Assembly: GCF_003050965.1 (NCBI RefSeq)
Contig: NZ_QAOU01000004.1
Location: 1 to 64,000 of the forward strand
DNA from: Nitrosospira sp. Nsp2
GTDB lineage: Bacteria > Pseudomonadota > Gammaproteobacteria > Burkholderiales > Nitrosomonadaceae
Length of the DNA stretch: 64,000 nucleotides
Direction of reading: 5' to 3'
Each line of letters opens with the position of its first letter. Positions within the stretch are counted from its first letter, which is position 1. The notes under the pieces were generated by a model. It did no database searches. It was given only the letters and a program-made list of their open reading frames with translations, and was not told the DNA's origin. Shown one piece after another: positions 46,527 through 56,540 of the stretch. The translations under genes and the position numbers were made by a program.

Positions 46527-48250
46527 GCTTTGCGTTATATGGGGTGGGTGTTTCCGGAGGCATCGCGATAGGGCGTGCCCATCTCGCCTCCCACGCTGCT
46601 CTGGAAGTGGCCCATCATACGGTGCCGAAGGATCAGGTCAGTAACGAGATAGCCCGGCTCGACACCGCTTTCAGCGCCGTTCGTGAAGAGCTTGAGGCGT
46701 TACATGCATCGGTAGTAAGCGGTCCGGCAGCTGCGGAGTACGGCGCATTCCTCGATTTGCACCGCATGATCCTCGACGATCCCACGCTTTCCACCGCGGC
46801 CAAAACGTACATTGCCCAAAACCAGTGTAACGCCGAGTGGGCTATTACACAGCAGATGGAAGTGCTTATGGCGCAGTTCGAGGAGATTGAGGATCCGTAT
46901 CTCCGCGAACGGAAAACTGACGTGATTCAGGTAGTCGAGCGGGTTCTGAAAGTTCTGCTGGGGCACCCCGGTTATGTGCCTGTGCAACCCAAGCGGGACG
47001 GCGACAGCATCCTGGTTGCTCATGATTTGAGTCCCGCCGATGTGATTCAGTATAAGCAGCATGCATTTACCGCATTCCTTACCGATTTGGGAGGCTTGAC
47101 GTCGCATACGGCAATTGTCGCGCGCAGTCTTAACATCCCCTCCATTGTGGCACTTCACCTTGCGCGCCGACTCATCCGCGACAATGACGTTCTGATAGTA
47201 GACGGGGGACAAGGCGTAGTGATCGTCGATCCCGACGAACACGTATTGTCGGAGTACCGGCTGCGTCAGAGCCAGCTTGAACTAGAAAAGCAGAAGCTGA
47301 AGCGCCTTAAAACTACAATTGCGGCGACACTTGATGGCACAGTGATAGAGTTATATGCAAACATCGAATTACCCCAGGATGTTGAACAAGTAAAAGAAAA
47401 CGGGGCCACCGGGATCGGTCTGTTTCGTAGCGAGTTCCTGTTTCTCAATCGCGCGAGTTTGCCCGACGAGGATGAGCAATTCGAGGCCTACCGCATCGTA
47501 GCGCGTAAAATGCGGGGTTTACCGGTTACGATTCGGACGTTCGATCTGGGTGCGGACAAAAATCTTGACAGCGCCAAGCGCGTGGCCGCGAATCCAGCGC
47601 TGGGGTTGCGCGCAATACGGTTATGTCTGGCTGAACCGCAGATGTTCAATACGCAGCTACGTGCAATTTTGCGCGCCTCGCGGTACGGGCAGATTCGTAT
47701 TCTGGTACCGATGCTCTCCAGCATTTCAGAAATCACCCAGACATTGCACCTGATAGAGAACGCCAAGCAAAGCTTGCGTAACGACAGGATTCCTTTCGAT
47801 GAGAAGATCCAGGTCGGTGGAATGATAGAAATTCCTGCGGCAGCGCTGTGTTTGGATATGTTCATGCGCAAGCTGGATTTCCTGTCCATCGGCACCAATG
47901 ATTTGATTCAATATACGCTCGCGATAGACCGTGCTGACGACACCGTGGCATATCTCTACGACTCGTTGCACCCGGCAGTGCTGCGTCTGGTGGCTCATAT
48001 CATAAGAAGTGCCAACCGAACGGGAACGCCCGTAGCGGTGTGCGGCGAGATTGCAGGGGATATCGTGTTTACCCGGCTGCTGCTGGGTTTTGGGCTCCGA
48101 ATGTTTTCAATGCATCCGGCACAACTGCTCACGGTGAAACGAGAAGTCTTAAGAACTAATCTGCCGGATATCATCGCGCTGGCACAAAAGATTCTTAAAG
48201 CCGATGATCCGGACAGAACGCACACGTTACTCGCCAAGCTGAATAGCTGA
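46523..48250 (+). CDS. ptsI: Phosphoenolpyruvate-protein phosphotransferase (enzyme I)
   Basis: Enzyme I passes phosphate from PEP to HPr. The 575-residue protein has the phosphohistidine site GGLTSHTAIVARSLNIPS, the PEP-binding TIRTFDLGADKNLD and GLRAIRLCLAEPQMF, and the C-terminal FLSIGTNDLIQYTLAIDRAD with the catalytic Cys in VAVCGEIAGD. It overlaps HPr by 4 bases. With EIIA-Man but no permease it forms a typical regulatory PTS of Betaproteobacteria. Confidence 0.97.
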   Translation: MSFALYGVGVSGGIAIGRAHLASHAALEVAHHTVPKDQVSNEIARLDTAFSAVREELEALHASVVSGPAAAEYGAFLDLHRMILDDPTLSTAAKTYIAQNQCNAEWAITQQMEVLMAQFEEIEDPYLRERKTDVIQVVERVLKVLLGHPGYVPVQPKRDGDSILVAHDLSPADVIQYKQHAFTAFLTDLGGLTSHTAIVARSLNIPSIVALHLARRLIRDNDVLIVDGGQGVVIVDPDEHVLSEYRLRQSQLELEKQKLKRLKTTIAATLDGTVIELYANIELPQDVEQVKENGATGIGLFRSEFLFLNRASLPDEDEQFEAYRIVARKMRGLPVTIRTFDLGADKNLDSAKRVAANPALGLRAIRLCLAEPQMFNTQLRAILRASRYGQIRILVPMLSSISEITQTLHLIENAKQSLRNDRIPFDEKIQVGGMIEIPAAALCLDMFMRKLDFLSIGTNDLIQYTLAIDRADDTVAYLYDSLHPAVLRLVAHIIRSANRTGTPVAVCGEIAGDIVFTRLLLGFGLRMFSMHPAQLLTVKREVLRTNLPDIIALAQKILKADDPDRTHTLLAKLNS

Positions 48251-48568
48251 CATCCCGCTGATAATTTGTCTCTGCGGCGAAAAAAAGCGCGACTGCGCGA
48301 GTGGCAATGCATGCAACATTTTTCGCCGGCCAGTGAAATTGGTGAGCTTGTGCTCGCAGTTGGATTTTTTAGGGCTTGTTTGACTATAATTGCCGGTCAC
48401 ATGTCGTCCCGGACTATCACATACTATTTGCCTTATATCAGCTCGATGACGTAAAAGTAAAAAACCCAAAACCATTTATTGTTATTTTTTTTGAGCGCCG
48501 CCCCAAAACACCGTTTAATTTGCATATACAGCACCGGCAACACTCCTGAAGAAAACGCTTTCACGTTA
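48251..48568. other. Intergenic region and presumed leader of metX
   Basis: About 320 bases. TATAAT at 48385-48390 with TTGGAT at 48360-48365 (19-base spacer) could be the metX promoter, leaving a leader of about 170 nt. The leader holds A- and T-rich tracts near 48450-48490 but I cannot fold it into a riboswitch I know. Confidence 0.4.
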
Positions 48569-49696
48569 ATGCAAGATCCTAATTCGACCGGTATCGTTAC
48601 ACCGCAAATCGCCCATTTCAATGCACCTCTGCACTTGAAGAGCGGAGCCGTACTCGACAACTACCAGTTGGTATATGAAACCTACGGTGAACTCAACGCG
48701 GCCAAGTCCAACGCCGTGCTGATCTGCCATGCGCTATCCGGCAATCATCACTTGGCGGGCGTTTATGAAGACAGCCCCAAGAGCGTGGGATGGTGGAACA
48801 ACATGATTGGCGCCGGCAAGTCCATTGATACCGAGAAGTTTTTCGTGATTGGAGTGAACAATTTCGGCGGGTGTCATGGTTCAACCGGCCCCGCCAGTAT
48901 CAATGTAAAAACCGGCAAATGTTATGGCGCTGACTTTCCAGTGGTTACGGTAGAAGACTGGGTGCAGGCGCAGGCTCGGCTAGCCGACTATCTTGGCATC
49001 GAACAGTTCGCCGCGGTGGCGGGTGGCAGTCTTGGGGGTATGCAGGCATTGCAGTGGGCACTCGATTTTCCCCAAAGGGTGCGGCACGCTCTGGTTATTG
49101 CCGCTGCCGCGAAGTTGACCGCCCAGAATATCGCGTTCAACGACGTCGCCCGCCAAGCAATCATTACCGATCCGGATTTTTACGGTGGAGACTACTATTC
49201 GCATGGAGTAGTGCCCCGCCGGGGCCTTCGGCTTGCCCGCATGCTGGGGCATATTACGTACTTGTCGGATGACTCCATGGCAGCCAAATTCGGGCGGGAG
49301 TTGCGTAACGGCGTGCTTGCGTTCGGCTACGATGTGGAGTTTGAAATAGAATCATATCTCCGCTATCAGGGTGACAAGTTTGCTGACCAGTTCGACGCCA
49401 ACACCTATCTGTTGATGACAAAGGCGCTGGATTATTTCGACCCCGCATTCGAGCACAATAACGATCTCAGTGCCGCATTTCGTGTGGCGAAGGCTAATTT
49501 CTTGGTGCTTTCTTTTACTACCGACTGGCGTTTTTCGCCCGAGCGCTCGCGTGCCGTCGTGAGAGCATTGCTGGATAACGAGCTTAACGTCAGTTATGCA
49601 GAGATTACGTCCAGTCACGGACATGACTCCTTCCTGATGGAAGACCGTCATTATCACAAACTGGTGCGGGCATACATGGACAATATTGCTAGATGA
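48569..49696 (+). CDS. metX: Homoserine O-acyltransferase MetX
   Basis: MetX activates homoserine for methionine synthesis by acetylation or, in many Betaproteobacteria with metW, succinylation. The 375-residue alpha/beta hydrolase has [19 protein letters not shown], the nucleophile in [21 protein letters not shown]-type positions, and the catalytic His in [12 protein letters not shown]. The ATG at 48569 gives the family N-terminus ([10 protein letters not shown]); the frame runs open to 48479. It overlaps metW by 4 bases. Confidence 0.95.
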   Translation: MQDPNSTGIVTPQIAHFNAPLHLKSGAVLDNYQLVYETYGELNAAKSNAVLICHALSGNHHLAGVYEDSPKSVGWWNNMIGAGKSIDTEKFFVIGVNNFGGCHGSTGPASINVKTGKCYGADFPVVTVEDWVQAQARLADYLGIEQFAAVAGGSLGGMQALQWALDFPQRVRHALVIAAAAKLTAQNIAFNDVARQAIITDPDFYGGDYYSHGVVPRRGLRLARMLGHITYLSDDSMAAKFGRELRNGVLAFGYDVEFEIESYLRYQGDKFADQFDANTYLLMTKALDYFDPAFEHNNDLSAAFRVAKANFLVLSFTTDWRFSPERSRAVVRALLDNELNVSYAEITSSHGHDSFLMEDRHYHKLVRAYMDNIAR

Positions 49697-50358
49697 CACA
49701 ATTTCCCGTTACGCAGCCCCTTCTCGAGCAGAATTTTGAAGGCATGAATGAATTGACTGTGCCCTCGTCTCCCGTTTCCAGGCCGGATTTCGCCGTCATT
49801 GCAGAGTGGGTGAAACCGGGCGCGAAAGTGCTCGACCTGGGGTGCGGGGATGGATCGCTGCTGTGTTTTTTACGCGATGCTCGTAACATTCGCGGCTATG
49901 GGGTGGAAATTGACGACTCGAATGTGTTGGCCTGCTTCAGTAATGGAGTAAACGTAATTCAGAGTGATCTCGAGTCAGGGCTGCAAAGTTTTGAATCGGA
50001 TTCGTTCGACTACGTAGTTCTGTCACAAACCCTGCAGGCGGTAAAACATACCGAAGGCATCATTAAAGAGATGTTGCGGGTCAGCAAGGAAGGAATCGTC
50101 TCGTTTCCCAATTTCGGATATTGGAGAAATCGATTGCAAGTCTTGGCTGGCCACATGCCTGTGTCCGAAACGCTGCCCTATCAGTGGTTTGACACGCCGA
50201 ACATTCACAACTGCACGCTTGGAGACTTTGAAGAATTCTGTCGCCAGCACGGCGCGCGCATTCTCGAACGCAGGGTCATGAATGGGGGGCGTCAAATTAC
50301 CCTGCTACCAAATTCATTAGGGATGCTAGCCTTTTACCGTTTTGAACAGCAGAAGTAG
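49693..50358 (+). CDS. metW: Methionine biosynthesis protein MetW
   Basis: MetW is a SAM-methyltransferase-like partner of MetX. The 221-residue product has [51 protein letters not shown] and [22 protein letters not shown], all characteristic. The start overlaps the metX stop; an internal ATG at 49744 would give a more usual N-terminus and is possible. Coupling with metX suggests the two proteins work together. Confidence 0.93.
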   Translation: MTQFPVTQPLLEQNFEGMNELTVPSSPVSRPDFAVIAEWVKPGAKVLDLGCGDGSLLCFLRDARNIRGYGVEIDDSNVLACFSNGVNVIQSDLESGLQSFESDSFDYVVLSQTLQAVKHTEGIIKEMLRVSKEGIVSFPNFGYWRNRLQVLAGHMPVSETLPYQWFDTPNIHNCTLGDFEEFCRQHGARILERRVMNGGRQITLLPNSLGMLAFYRFEQQK

Positions 50359-50366
50359 TGGACGCA

Positions 50367-51752
50367 CTAGGCTATATCAGGGGGCTTAGCGGACTCGAAT
50401 CTCGCCCGGCCGGCCAGCCATACCAGCGCGAGCACGGGAACGCCCAGTAGCGCAGTGGCGGTAAAAAAGCTGGCATAACCGTAGGCATCGACGAAGTCTC
50501 CGCTGAATCCAGCGATAAATTTTGGCAATAACAGCATCACCGAACTGAAAAGTGCGTATTGCGTAGCGGAATAAGCCGAATTGGTTAGTCCGGAGAGATA
50601 GGCAATAAAGGCGGAAGAAGCGATTCCGCCCGAAAGATTATCGGCAGAGATGGTGAATATCAGTCCTGTCAGGTCATGGCCGCGTTGGCTGAGCCAGACA
50701 AATAGCAAATTTGTCGTGGCTGATAACACCGCTCCCAGAAAGAGCGTGCGCATGATGCCAATTTTTGCTATCAGCACCCCGCCTATGGCCGCGCCGGCGA
50801 TCGTCATCATGACGCCATAAACCTTGGAGACGGTCGCGACCTCATCCTTTGTATATCCCATATCGACATAGAAAGGATTGCTCATGACACCCATTACCAC
50901 ATCCGAAATTCGGTACATGGCAATCAGGCCCAGGATCAGAAATGCGTGTCCACCATGACGCACGATAAAGTCCCGGAACGGCGCCACCACTGCGCCATAC
51001 AGCCAGGCTAACAGTTGCGCGAGCCGGACGTTCAGATTCCAGTGCGCAATGGCTTCCCTGGCGCGATCTTCGTTTTCCGAGATCAGGCGGTTAACGGGAA
51101 CGTCCGGCTCGCGGATGATGAGCGTCGTAACAATCCCGACCGCCATAAATGCGGCCATGGCGAGGTAGGCGGTACGCCATGGAGCATAGACATAGGTGGT
51201 GGCTGACGGGTCAACCGCTGCGGCAATCCAAAGCGCTCCAGCAGAAGCCAGAATCATCGCCATGCGATAACCGGCCTGATAGGTGGCTGCCATCGCTCCT
51301 TGAAGCCGCGGTGCTACGGCCTCGATCCGATACGCGTCAAGCGCAATATCCTGAGTCGCTGAAGCGAAAGCGACTGCCAGGGCGAAAAATACGGTATGGG
51401 TCAGGTTCTCAACCGGATCAGTCGACGCCATGCCCACCAACGCGGCGGCAATAACAACTTGAGATAGTAGAAGCCAGGCACGCCGCCGCCCCAGCAGGCG
51501 GGTTAATAGTGGTAGTCGCAGGCGGTCCACCAGCGGCGACCACATCCATTTAATACCATAAGCCAGCCCGATCCAGCTCAGGTGACCGATAGTTGAGCGA
51601 TCGATTCCCGCTTCTCGTAACCAGAAGGAAAGGGTGCCCATTACCAGCAACAGCGGTAATCCGGCCGAAAAACCAAGCGATAGCATACCCAACACCCGCG
51701 GGTGGGTGTATATGCGAAAAGCGTGAAGCCAGCTGGACAGCGCCGTTGACAT
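50367..51752 (-). CDS. ampG: AmpG-type major facilitator permease
   Basis: AmpG imports anhydromuropeptides from the periplasm for cell-wall recycling. The 461-residue protein has 12 to 14 membrane helices and the AmpG pattern: LSLGFSAGLPLLLVMGTLSFWLREAG, GLAYGIKWMWSPLVDRLRLP, FASATQDIALDAYRIEAV and SADNLSGGIASSAFIAYLSGL. It converges on metW with 8 bases between the stops. Confidence 0.92.
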   Translation of the reverse strand: MSTALSSWLHAFRIYTHPRVLGMLSLGFSAGLPLLLVMGTLSFWLREAGIDRSTIGHLSWIGLAYGIKWMWSPLVDRLRLPLLTRLLGRRRAWLLLSQVVIAAALVGMASTDPVENLTHTVFFALAVAFASATQDIALDAYRIEAVAPRLQGAMAATYQAGYRMAMILASAGALWIAAAVDPSATTYVYAPWRTAYLAMAAFMAVGIVTTLIIREPDVPVNRLISENEDRAREAIAHWNLNVRLAQLLAWLYGAVVAPFRDFIVRHGGHAFLILGLIAMYRISDVVMGVMSNPFYVDMGYTKDEVATVSKVYGVMMTIAGAAIGGVLIAKIGIMRTLFLGAVLSATTNLLFVWLSQRGHDLTGLIFTISADNLSGGIASSAFIAYLSGLTNSAYSATQYALFSSVMLLLPKFIAGFSGDFVDAYGYASFFTATALLGVPVLALVWLAGRARFESAKPPDIA

Positions 51753-52262
51753 TATCGTCGAGGGCGTATTCGGGCGGCGCAGGAGCTATCCAGCACACTG
51801 TTGACAGAAGGTTCACCGCCGTGCGGAGAAACTATGGGAGGTAAATATGAGTCTCCCGTATCGCAGACTCTTGGTCCAGTTGTGCGCCGCGAAGACGTTG
51901 TGGTCCATTTCATAAGTTGGTTACCTGAGAGCGGCTCAAGTGGCGAAAATTATTGTTCGGATTGCGTAGCTAAGGAACCCTGAACAGTACTCCGCACAGC
52001 CCGCTGCGGGTAAAATCGGGATGATCACCAGCTGCCCAACGTCCCGTGCAGGCGGTCGTGTTCTCTTGGTCGACAGGCGCCAAGGAGCGCAACGCCCCAC
52101 GCATGTCGCGTTCGATTTTGCTGCAAGGCGAAGCGACGTGGCTTGCCTGCGGCCTGCTTTGTCACGCTCCTAGATAGGGACCGATCATTGGATCAGCCAT
52201 TCGCGTAGTCGCCTTTCGCGCATTGCTTCCGGCAACGCCTGCCCTCGCATACGTGAGGCAGA
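51753..52262. other. Intergenic region between ampG and xthA
   Basis: About 510 bases. The part 52000-52180 has coding-like GC content but no frame with a start signal or known product. Nothing else seen. Confidence 0.45.
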
Positions 52263-53036
52263 TTAAAGGTCGTAGTCGTAGTCAATAATAAGAGGTGAAT
52301 GATCAGAGAAGCGTTCCGTTTTGTAAATCGAGACTGCAGTAGCCCTGGCGGCAATTCCTGGCGTGGCAATCTGGTAATCAATGCGCCAGCCCACGTTCTT
52401 TGCCCAAGCCTGTCCTCGGTTGGACCACCACGTATATTGCTCCGGCTGTTGGTTGATGCGCCTGAATATGTCTATAAATCCGAGGTCCTGAAAGACCTCG
52501 CTAAGCCAGAGGCGCTCTTCCGGCAGAAAGCCTGAGTTTTTCTGGTTCGAACGCCAGTTCTTCAGATCAATTTCTTTATGGGCAATGTTCCAATCGCCGC
52601 ATAAGATAATCTCCCTGCCGCAGTCTGCCAGGTTTCGCAGCATAGGAAAAAACCGATCCATGAAAAAAAACTTGGCGGCTTGTCGGTGCTCGCCGCTGGA
52701 ACCGGAAGGAAAGTAGATCGATATCACGCTCAAGGGACCGAAGTCGGCTCGCAAATAGCGCCCCTCGGCATCTATTTCAGGCACGCCGACTCCTTCCATG
52801 ACATTATCCGGCTGACGCCGCGCATATATTCCGACACCGCTGTATCCCTTCTTTTCCGCGCAGTGGAAGTAGCTTTGGTACCTATCCGGCGAGGCAATTT
52901 CGCCGGTAATATCTCCAGCCTGAGCTTTTAGCTCCTGCACGCACACAATATCGGCCGCTTGCATGGGCAACCACCTGAAAAACCCCTTGCTTGCGGCAGA
53001 GCGCACGCCATTTACGTTAAGCGTTATAATCCGCAC
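52263..53036 (-). CDS. xthA: Exodeoxyribonuclease III / AP endonuclease
   Basis: The 257-residue protein is of the XthA family: [74 protein letters not shown] and [10 protein letters not shown], ending in the catalytic [12 protein letters not shown]. It cuts at abasic sites and digests 3' ends in base-excision repair. The start is a GTG; its start lies only 27 bases from the pyrE start on the other strand. Confidence 0.95.
   Translation of the reverse strand: MRIITLNVNGVRSAASKGFFRWLPMQAADIVCVQELKAQAGDITGEIASPDRYQSYFHCAEKKGYSGVGIYARRQPDNVMEGVGVPEIDAEGRYLRADFGPLSVISIYFPSGSSGEHRQAAKFFFMDRFFPMLRNLADCGREIILCGDWNIAHKEIDLKNWRSNQKNSGFLPEERLWLSEVFQDLGFIDIFRRINQQPEQYTWWSNRGQAWAKNVGWRIDYQIATPGIAARATAVSIYKTERFSDHSPLIIDYDYDL
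53025..53030 (+). promoter_or_regulatory. Likely -10 box of pyrE, inside the xthA start
   Basis: TATAAT at 53025-53030 lies 34 bases before the pyrE ATG. No good -35 stands at 17 bases; the box overlaps the first codons of xthA on the other strand. Confidence 0.4.
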
Positions 53037-53063
53037 GTCGTTTTTTTCCGGTTTGTCATAGCC

Positions 53064-53717
53064 ATGTCAGATTTCCGGCAGGAGTTTATCAAGTTTGCTA
53101 TCAGCCGAGATGTGCTCTGCTTCGGCGAATTCAAAACCAAAGCAGGGCGATTATCGCCATATTTCTTTAATGCCGGATTATTCAATGACGGCGACTCTCT
53201 CAGAAAGCTGGGGCAATTTTACGCCAAAGCGATTTTAGCTGCCCAGCTTCCGTTCGATATGCTATTTGGGCCCGCCTACAAGGGCATTCCGCTGGTCAGC
53301 GCGGTAGCAATTGGGCTGGCGGAGCTTGGATACAACTATCCCTTCTGCTTCAATCGCAAGGAGATAAAGGATCATGGGGAAGGTGGAAACCTTGTGGGTG
53401 CGCCGCTTTCGGGGCGGGTGCTGATCGTGGATGATGTGATCTCCGCCGGTACTTCGGTGCGCGAATCGGTTGGGTATATTCGGGCTTCCCACGCTACGCC
53501 AAGTGGCGTCATCATTTCCCTTGATCGGATGGAACGTGGGAATGGCGAACTCTCGGCTATCCAAGAAGTTTACGAGTCCCATGGGATTCAAGTCGCAAGC
53601 ATCGTCAGTCTGGACGACATCGTAAGATACCTCAGGAATGAAGTGGATCTGGCGCACAATCTGCCTGCGTTGGAAACATATCGTGCGCGTTACGGCGCCG
53701 GTGATCCACCGGTTTGA
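53064..53717 (+). CDS. pyrE: Orotate phosphoribosyltransferase
   Basis: PyrE joins orotate to PRPP in pyrimidine synthesis. The 217-residue protein has [58 protein letters not shown] and the PRPP loop [18 protein letters not shown]. The ATG at 53064 is used because the upstream frame would run antisense through xthA. It is divergent from xthA. Confidence 0.96.
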   Translation: MSDFRQEFIKFAISRDVLCFGEFKTKAGRLSPYFFNAGLFNDGDSLRKLGQFYAKAILAAQLPFDMLFGPAYKGIPLVSAVAIGLAELGYNYPFCFNRKEIKDHGEGGNLVGAPLSGRVLIVDDVISAGTSVRESVGYIRASHATPSGVIISLDRMERGNGELSAIQEVYESHGIQVASIVSLDDIVRYLRNEVDLAHNLPALETYRARYGAGDPPV

Positions 53718-53782
53718 TTACCGTAGCCGCTGGATTCAGGGGTGGCATTCTATCGAACTTGACCTAACGCTGCTGGGCCAGG

Positions 53783-54280
53783 TTATTGCTCTTCTGGGCG
53801 CATGTCCGCTGCCCGGGCGGCAGGCAAGGTGAGTTCGCCGGTGGAATCGAAACGGCGTCCACCGGCGAGTCCCGGTCCGCCCAGTCGACCACGTAACTGA
53901 TAGTCGACCTTGGTCATGGCACCGGTTCGCTCGCTTGTGGCCATCTGAAACACATGACGCAGAATGGCGGTCGCAGGGACGGTTACGGGTACTGTAATTA
54001 CCGTTTCTCCAAAGCGGGGTATGGCGCCGCGCTGGTCGCTGACCCCGCTGGCGAAACTGGTTCCGCGTAAATCCAGGTCGAGTGCAATACCGTCATAATC
54101 CAGTGGCTTGTCACTATGGTTCTGAATTCTGAGCTGTACCGCGAAGCGCGCCTCCATGCCTTTACCCTCCAGGGGCTGCATTCCAGCCACGGAAATTCGG
54201 AGTGGCTCACTTTGCTTGAGTGCTGCGCAACCGGTGAGGATGAAGACCAGTCCCGAAACGAGCAGTATGCGCATGTTCAT
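53783..54280 (-). CDS. LEA type 2 (WHy-domain) lipoprotein
   Basis: The 165-residue precursor has a lipoprotein signal (FILTGCAALK) and one water-stress/hypersensitive (WHy) or LEA-14-like domain: GMEARFAVQLRIQNHSDKPLDYDGIALDLDLRGTSFASG and GETVITVPVTVPATAILR. Such proteins occur in many betaproteobacterial envelopes; the role is unknown. It converges on pyrE. Confidence 0.85.
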   Translation of the reverse strand: MNMRILLVSGLVFILTGCAALKQSEPLRISVAGMQPLEGKGMEARFAVQLRIQNHSDKPLDYDGIALDLDLRGTSFASGVSDQRGAIPRFGETVITVPVTVPATAILRHVFQMATSERTGAMTKVDYQLRGRLGGPGLAGGRRFDSTGELTLPAARAADMRPEEQ

Positions 54281-54396
54281 ACGGTCACCAAGGCAAATAC
54301 TTAATCATACTCGAATATCAGCGAACGCGAGTGACCGAGGGTTGGCGCGTTTCCGCCGTCCAGTCAAATACAGAGCGGAGTTCGGGTTCTGGGAGA

Positions 54397-54425
54397 TTGC
54401 TCATCCCCTCTGGTTGGGATATGAT
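54397..54425 (+). promoter_or_regulatory. rnpB promoter
   Basis: TTGCTC (54397-54402) and TATGAT (54420-54425) with a 17-base spacer. The first base of the RNase P RNA fold is 7 to 8 bases after the -10, as expected for a stable RNA. Confidence 0.75.
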
Positions 54426-54432
54426 CCCCCTC

Positions 54433-54730
54433 GAAGCTGGCTAGACAGTCGCTGCCCGCCTTTCGATAAGAGAGGCGGGGGGAGGAAAGTCCGGGCTCCA
54501 AAGAGCAGGATGCCGGTCAACGGCCGGCCGCCGCGAGGCGAGGAACAGGGCCACAGAGACGAGCGTATTAAGTTACGGTGAAACGCGGTAACCTCCATCC
54601 GGAGCAAGACCAAATAGGCAGGCGATGATGCTGCTCGCTGAGCCTGCGGGTAGGTCGCTTGAGCGCCCGGGTAACCGTGCGTCTAGAGGAATGACTGTCC
54701 ATGACAGAACCCGGCTTATCGGCCAGCTTC
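54433..54730 (+). ncRNA. rnpB: RNase P RNA (bacterial type A)
   Basis: The catalytic RNA that trims the 5' ends of tRNA precursors. The ends pair as GAAGCTGGC (5') with GCCAGCTTC (3'). Conserved parts are in order: GAGGAAAGTCCGGGCTCC, the AACAGGGCCACAGAGACGA part, GGTGAAACGCGGTAACCTCC, the AAATAGGCAGG segment, CGCCCGGGTAAC, and AGAGGAATGACTGTCC followed by GACAGAACCCGGCTTA. Complete. Confidence 0.96.
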
Positions 54731-54752
54731 ATTCTGTTTTCTCATTTCCTAC

Positions 54753-54795
54753 AAAAAAAAGCGGCTTCAACTTTCGTTGAAGCCGCTTTTCATTT
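54753..54795. terminator. Bidirectional terminator between rnpB and nirK
   Basis: A perfect hairpin with arms AAAAGCGGCTTCAA and TTGAAGCCGCTTTT around a 6-base loop. It is flanked by A residues on the left and T residues on the right, so it can stop transcription from rnpB (plus) and from nirK (minus). Confidence 0.85.
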
Positions 54796-54815
54796 TTGGA
54801 GCTTAAGCTTTGCTG

Positions 54816-55916
54816 TTAGTGATCCATTGCCGGGGTTGAATTCTCGTTTGGTTTCTTGAGTTGTATCATGAGATCGTCGTCCCATTTACCCTCGACATTC
54901 ATGTGCGCTGCCGCACCCAGTAATACCGCCTCGATCAGGTTGTGGCTGAGGTACACGTACAGGCCGGGTTGCTTGAATTCATACAACGCCGCCACTGCAG
55001 AACCGCCGGGAACGAACCAGGTTTCCTGATTGGTAATCGGTGTATCGGCAAATGAGCCGCCAACCCATACCAGGTCGCCATGGCCACCAATCAGGTGAGG
55101 CCTGGAATCGCGGTTGGCCTGGGCGTGAACGAACAGCACTTTCTCGCCCACTTTGGCCTTGAGCGCATTATCCCCGGTCAGAGCACCCACTGCGCCATTG
55201 AAGACGACATGGGTCGGGATAAGTCCCTTGGACAGTTCAAGCATCTCATGCATGCCTTCGGCAGGAGAGCCATAGGTCTTGAATTTGCCATCCGCACCCT
55301 TGGGCAGGTAGAGGTCCTGCTCGCCGACATAGTAGACGCGGTCATAGCGCACAGGCTTGCCCTTGGCATCCTTCAGGCCATCGCGCGGCAATACCATGAT
55401 GGCTCCATTCATGCCGGAGATGACGTGAAACGGGATCATGGTGCCGCCAGGGGCGCAGTGATAGACAAATACCCCAGGCTTGGTGGCTTTCCACCGCACT
55501 ACCACATCTTCACCCGGTGCAACCAGGGTCAGGCCAGCGCTGCCCAAGGCGCCAGTGGAGGCGTGAAAGTCAACATTGTGCGACATGCTGCTGGTCTTGG
55601 GGTTGACCAGCGTCAGTTCAACATAGTCATCCTGATGCACGACAATCAGCGGGCCCGGAACGGTACCGTTGAACGTCAGCGCCCACATCTTGGTGCCATC
55701 CGGTGCAACATCCACCAGCTTCTCGATGGTCTCCATGCGGATCTTGACTACCTTGGGTCCACCCTTGGCCACCTGGTCGTGCTTGGGCGCAAAGGGCGGC
55801 GCTACCAGTTCCTGGGTTACCACCGGTAATTTGGAAACGTTGGTCGCCGCTACGGCCGGGACAGCGCTCATACACAGCAATCCCAACCCGACAACCCCTT
55901 GAACAACTTTGTCCAT
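54816..55916 (-). CDS. nirK: Copper-containing nitrite reductase (NO-forming)
   Basis: NirK reduces nitrite to nitric oxide in the periplasm. The 366-residue precursor has a signal peptide (to AVAATN) and two cupredoxin domains. Type 1 copper ligands are His113, Cys154, His164 and Met169 (in [26 protein letters not shown]); type 2 ligands are His118, His153 and His325 (LSHNLIEA); Asp116 and the His of HLIGGHGD form the catalytic pair. All key residues are present. The ATG at 55916 follows GGAGGGAAG; the frame is open to 55943. It has no ncgABC-like neighbours. Confidence 0.95.
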   Translation of the reverse strand: MDKVVQGVVGLGLLCMSAVPAVAATNVSKLPVVTQELVAPPFAPKHDQVAKGGPKVVKIRMETIEKLVDVAPDGTKMWALTFNGTVPGPLIVVHQDDYVELTLVNPKTSSMSHNVDFHASTGALGSAGLTLVAPGEDVVVRWKATKPGVFVYHCAPGGTMIPFHVISGMNGAIMVLPRDGLKDAKGKPVRYDRVYYVGEQDLYLPKGADGKFKTYGSPAEGMHEMLELSKGLIPTHVVFNGAVGALTGDNALKAKVGEKVLFVHAQANRDSRPHLIGGHGDLVWVGGSFADTPITNQETWFVPGGSAVAALYEFKQPGLYVYLSHNLIEAVLLGAAAHMNVEGKWDDDLMIQLKKPNENSTPAMDH

Positions 55917-56008
55917 GTCTTCCCTCCATATATTGTTTATCACCGCGCATCATCCTGTGCGCCATTCCATCTGCCGTTCAATCCTGACTGCTCACCCTTT
56001 TCTGAAGA

Positions 56009-56179
56009 GCATCTCTAAAAATTCAAACCCCGCAGGCGCAATAGCGCCTGCCGACGATCGCGCCCGCCAAGACGCCATCATCCCGCAAAAAGGCTGAGGC
56101 AATATATATTCGCAGGGGGAGAAAAACATTTTTCTGAACGACAACGAGGTATGCGCGAATTTCGAATTTTTAGAGATGC
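56009..56179. mobile_element. MITE-like element with 16-bp terminal inverted repeats upstream of nirK
   Basis: GCATCTCTAAAAATTC at 56009-56024 is repeated exactly in inverted form at 56164-56179; the match continues imperfectly inward (AAA) and outward. The 171-base unit has no reading frame and holds a perfect internal hairpin GCAGGCGC-AATA-GCGCCTGC (56032-56051). This is the layout of a small non-autonomous transposable element. No clear target-site duplication could be fixed. It lies between 93 and 263 bases upstream of the nirK start. Confidence 0.45.
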
Positions 56180-56540
56180 CCTTAAGAGCGAAGGCCCGGC
56201 AACTATACAGCTTTACAATTTACATGTCCATGGTGCGTCCAGTCGCGATGTAATACTGCTGTCGCGTCCCAAAACGGGCATTAACAGCTCTGAATGAAAT
56301 GCCGGTCGTGTAGGAAGAATAGGCAACAGGCAAGCTTATGGCCGCTCTTCAATCGCGTTTCGATAAGTACGCGCGCAAACGCCGATTTTTACGTTGGGGC
56401 CATTTTCGTCAACGCTTTATCCCAGGTTGAGCTTGGGTATACTCTGTTTCTATTCTCCGATAGTTTGTTATACAATCCGCGATTGTTCCCGCCATGGGCG
56501 TACGATTAATTTGATTTGCGGATTAGAAACTGGAGGCATC
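56180..56540. other. Remaining intergenic region between nirK and the His/Gly-rich protein
   Basis: About 360 bases. It probably holds the nirK promoter on the minus strand and a promoter for the next gene on the plus strand; GTTATACAATCC near 56468-56479 is a possible -10. No gene is supported; the frame opening at 56394 is not protein-like before 56541. Confidence 0.45.

Noticed and set aside
55944-56290. NsrR-type operator near nirK
   Set aside because: The repeated GCATCTCTAAAAATTC looks partly similar, but the copies are 140 bases apart as element ends and do not form the compact NsrR palindrome.
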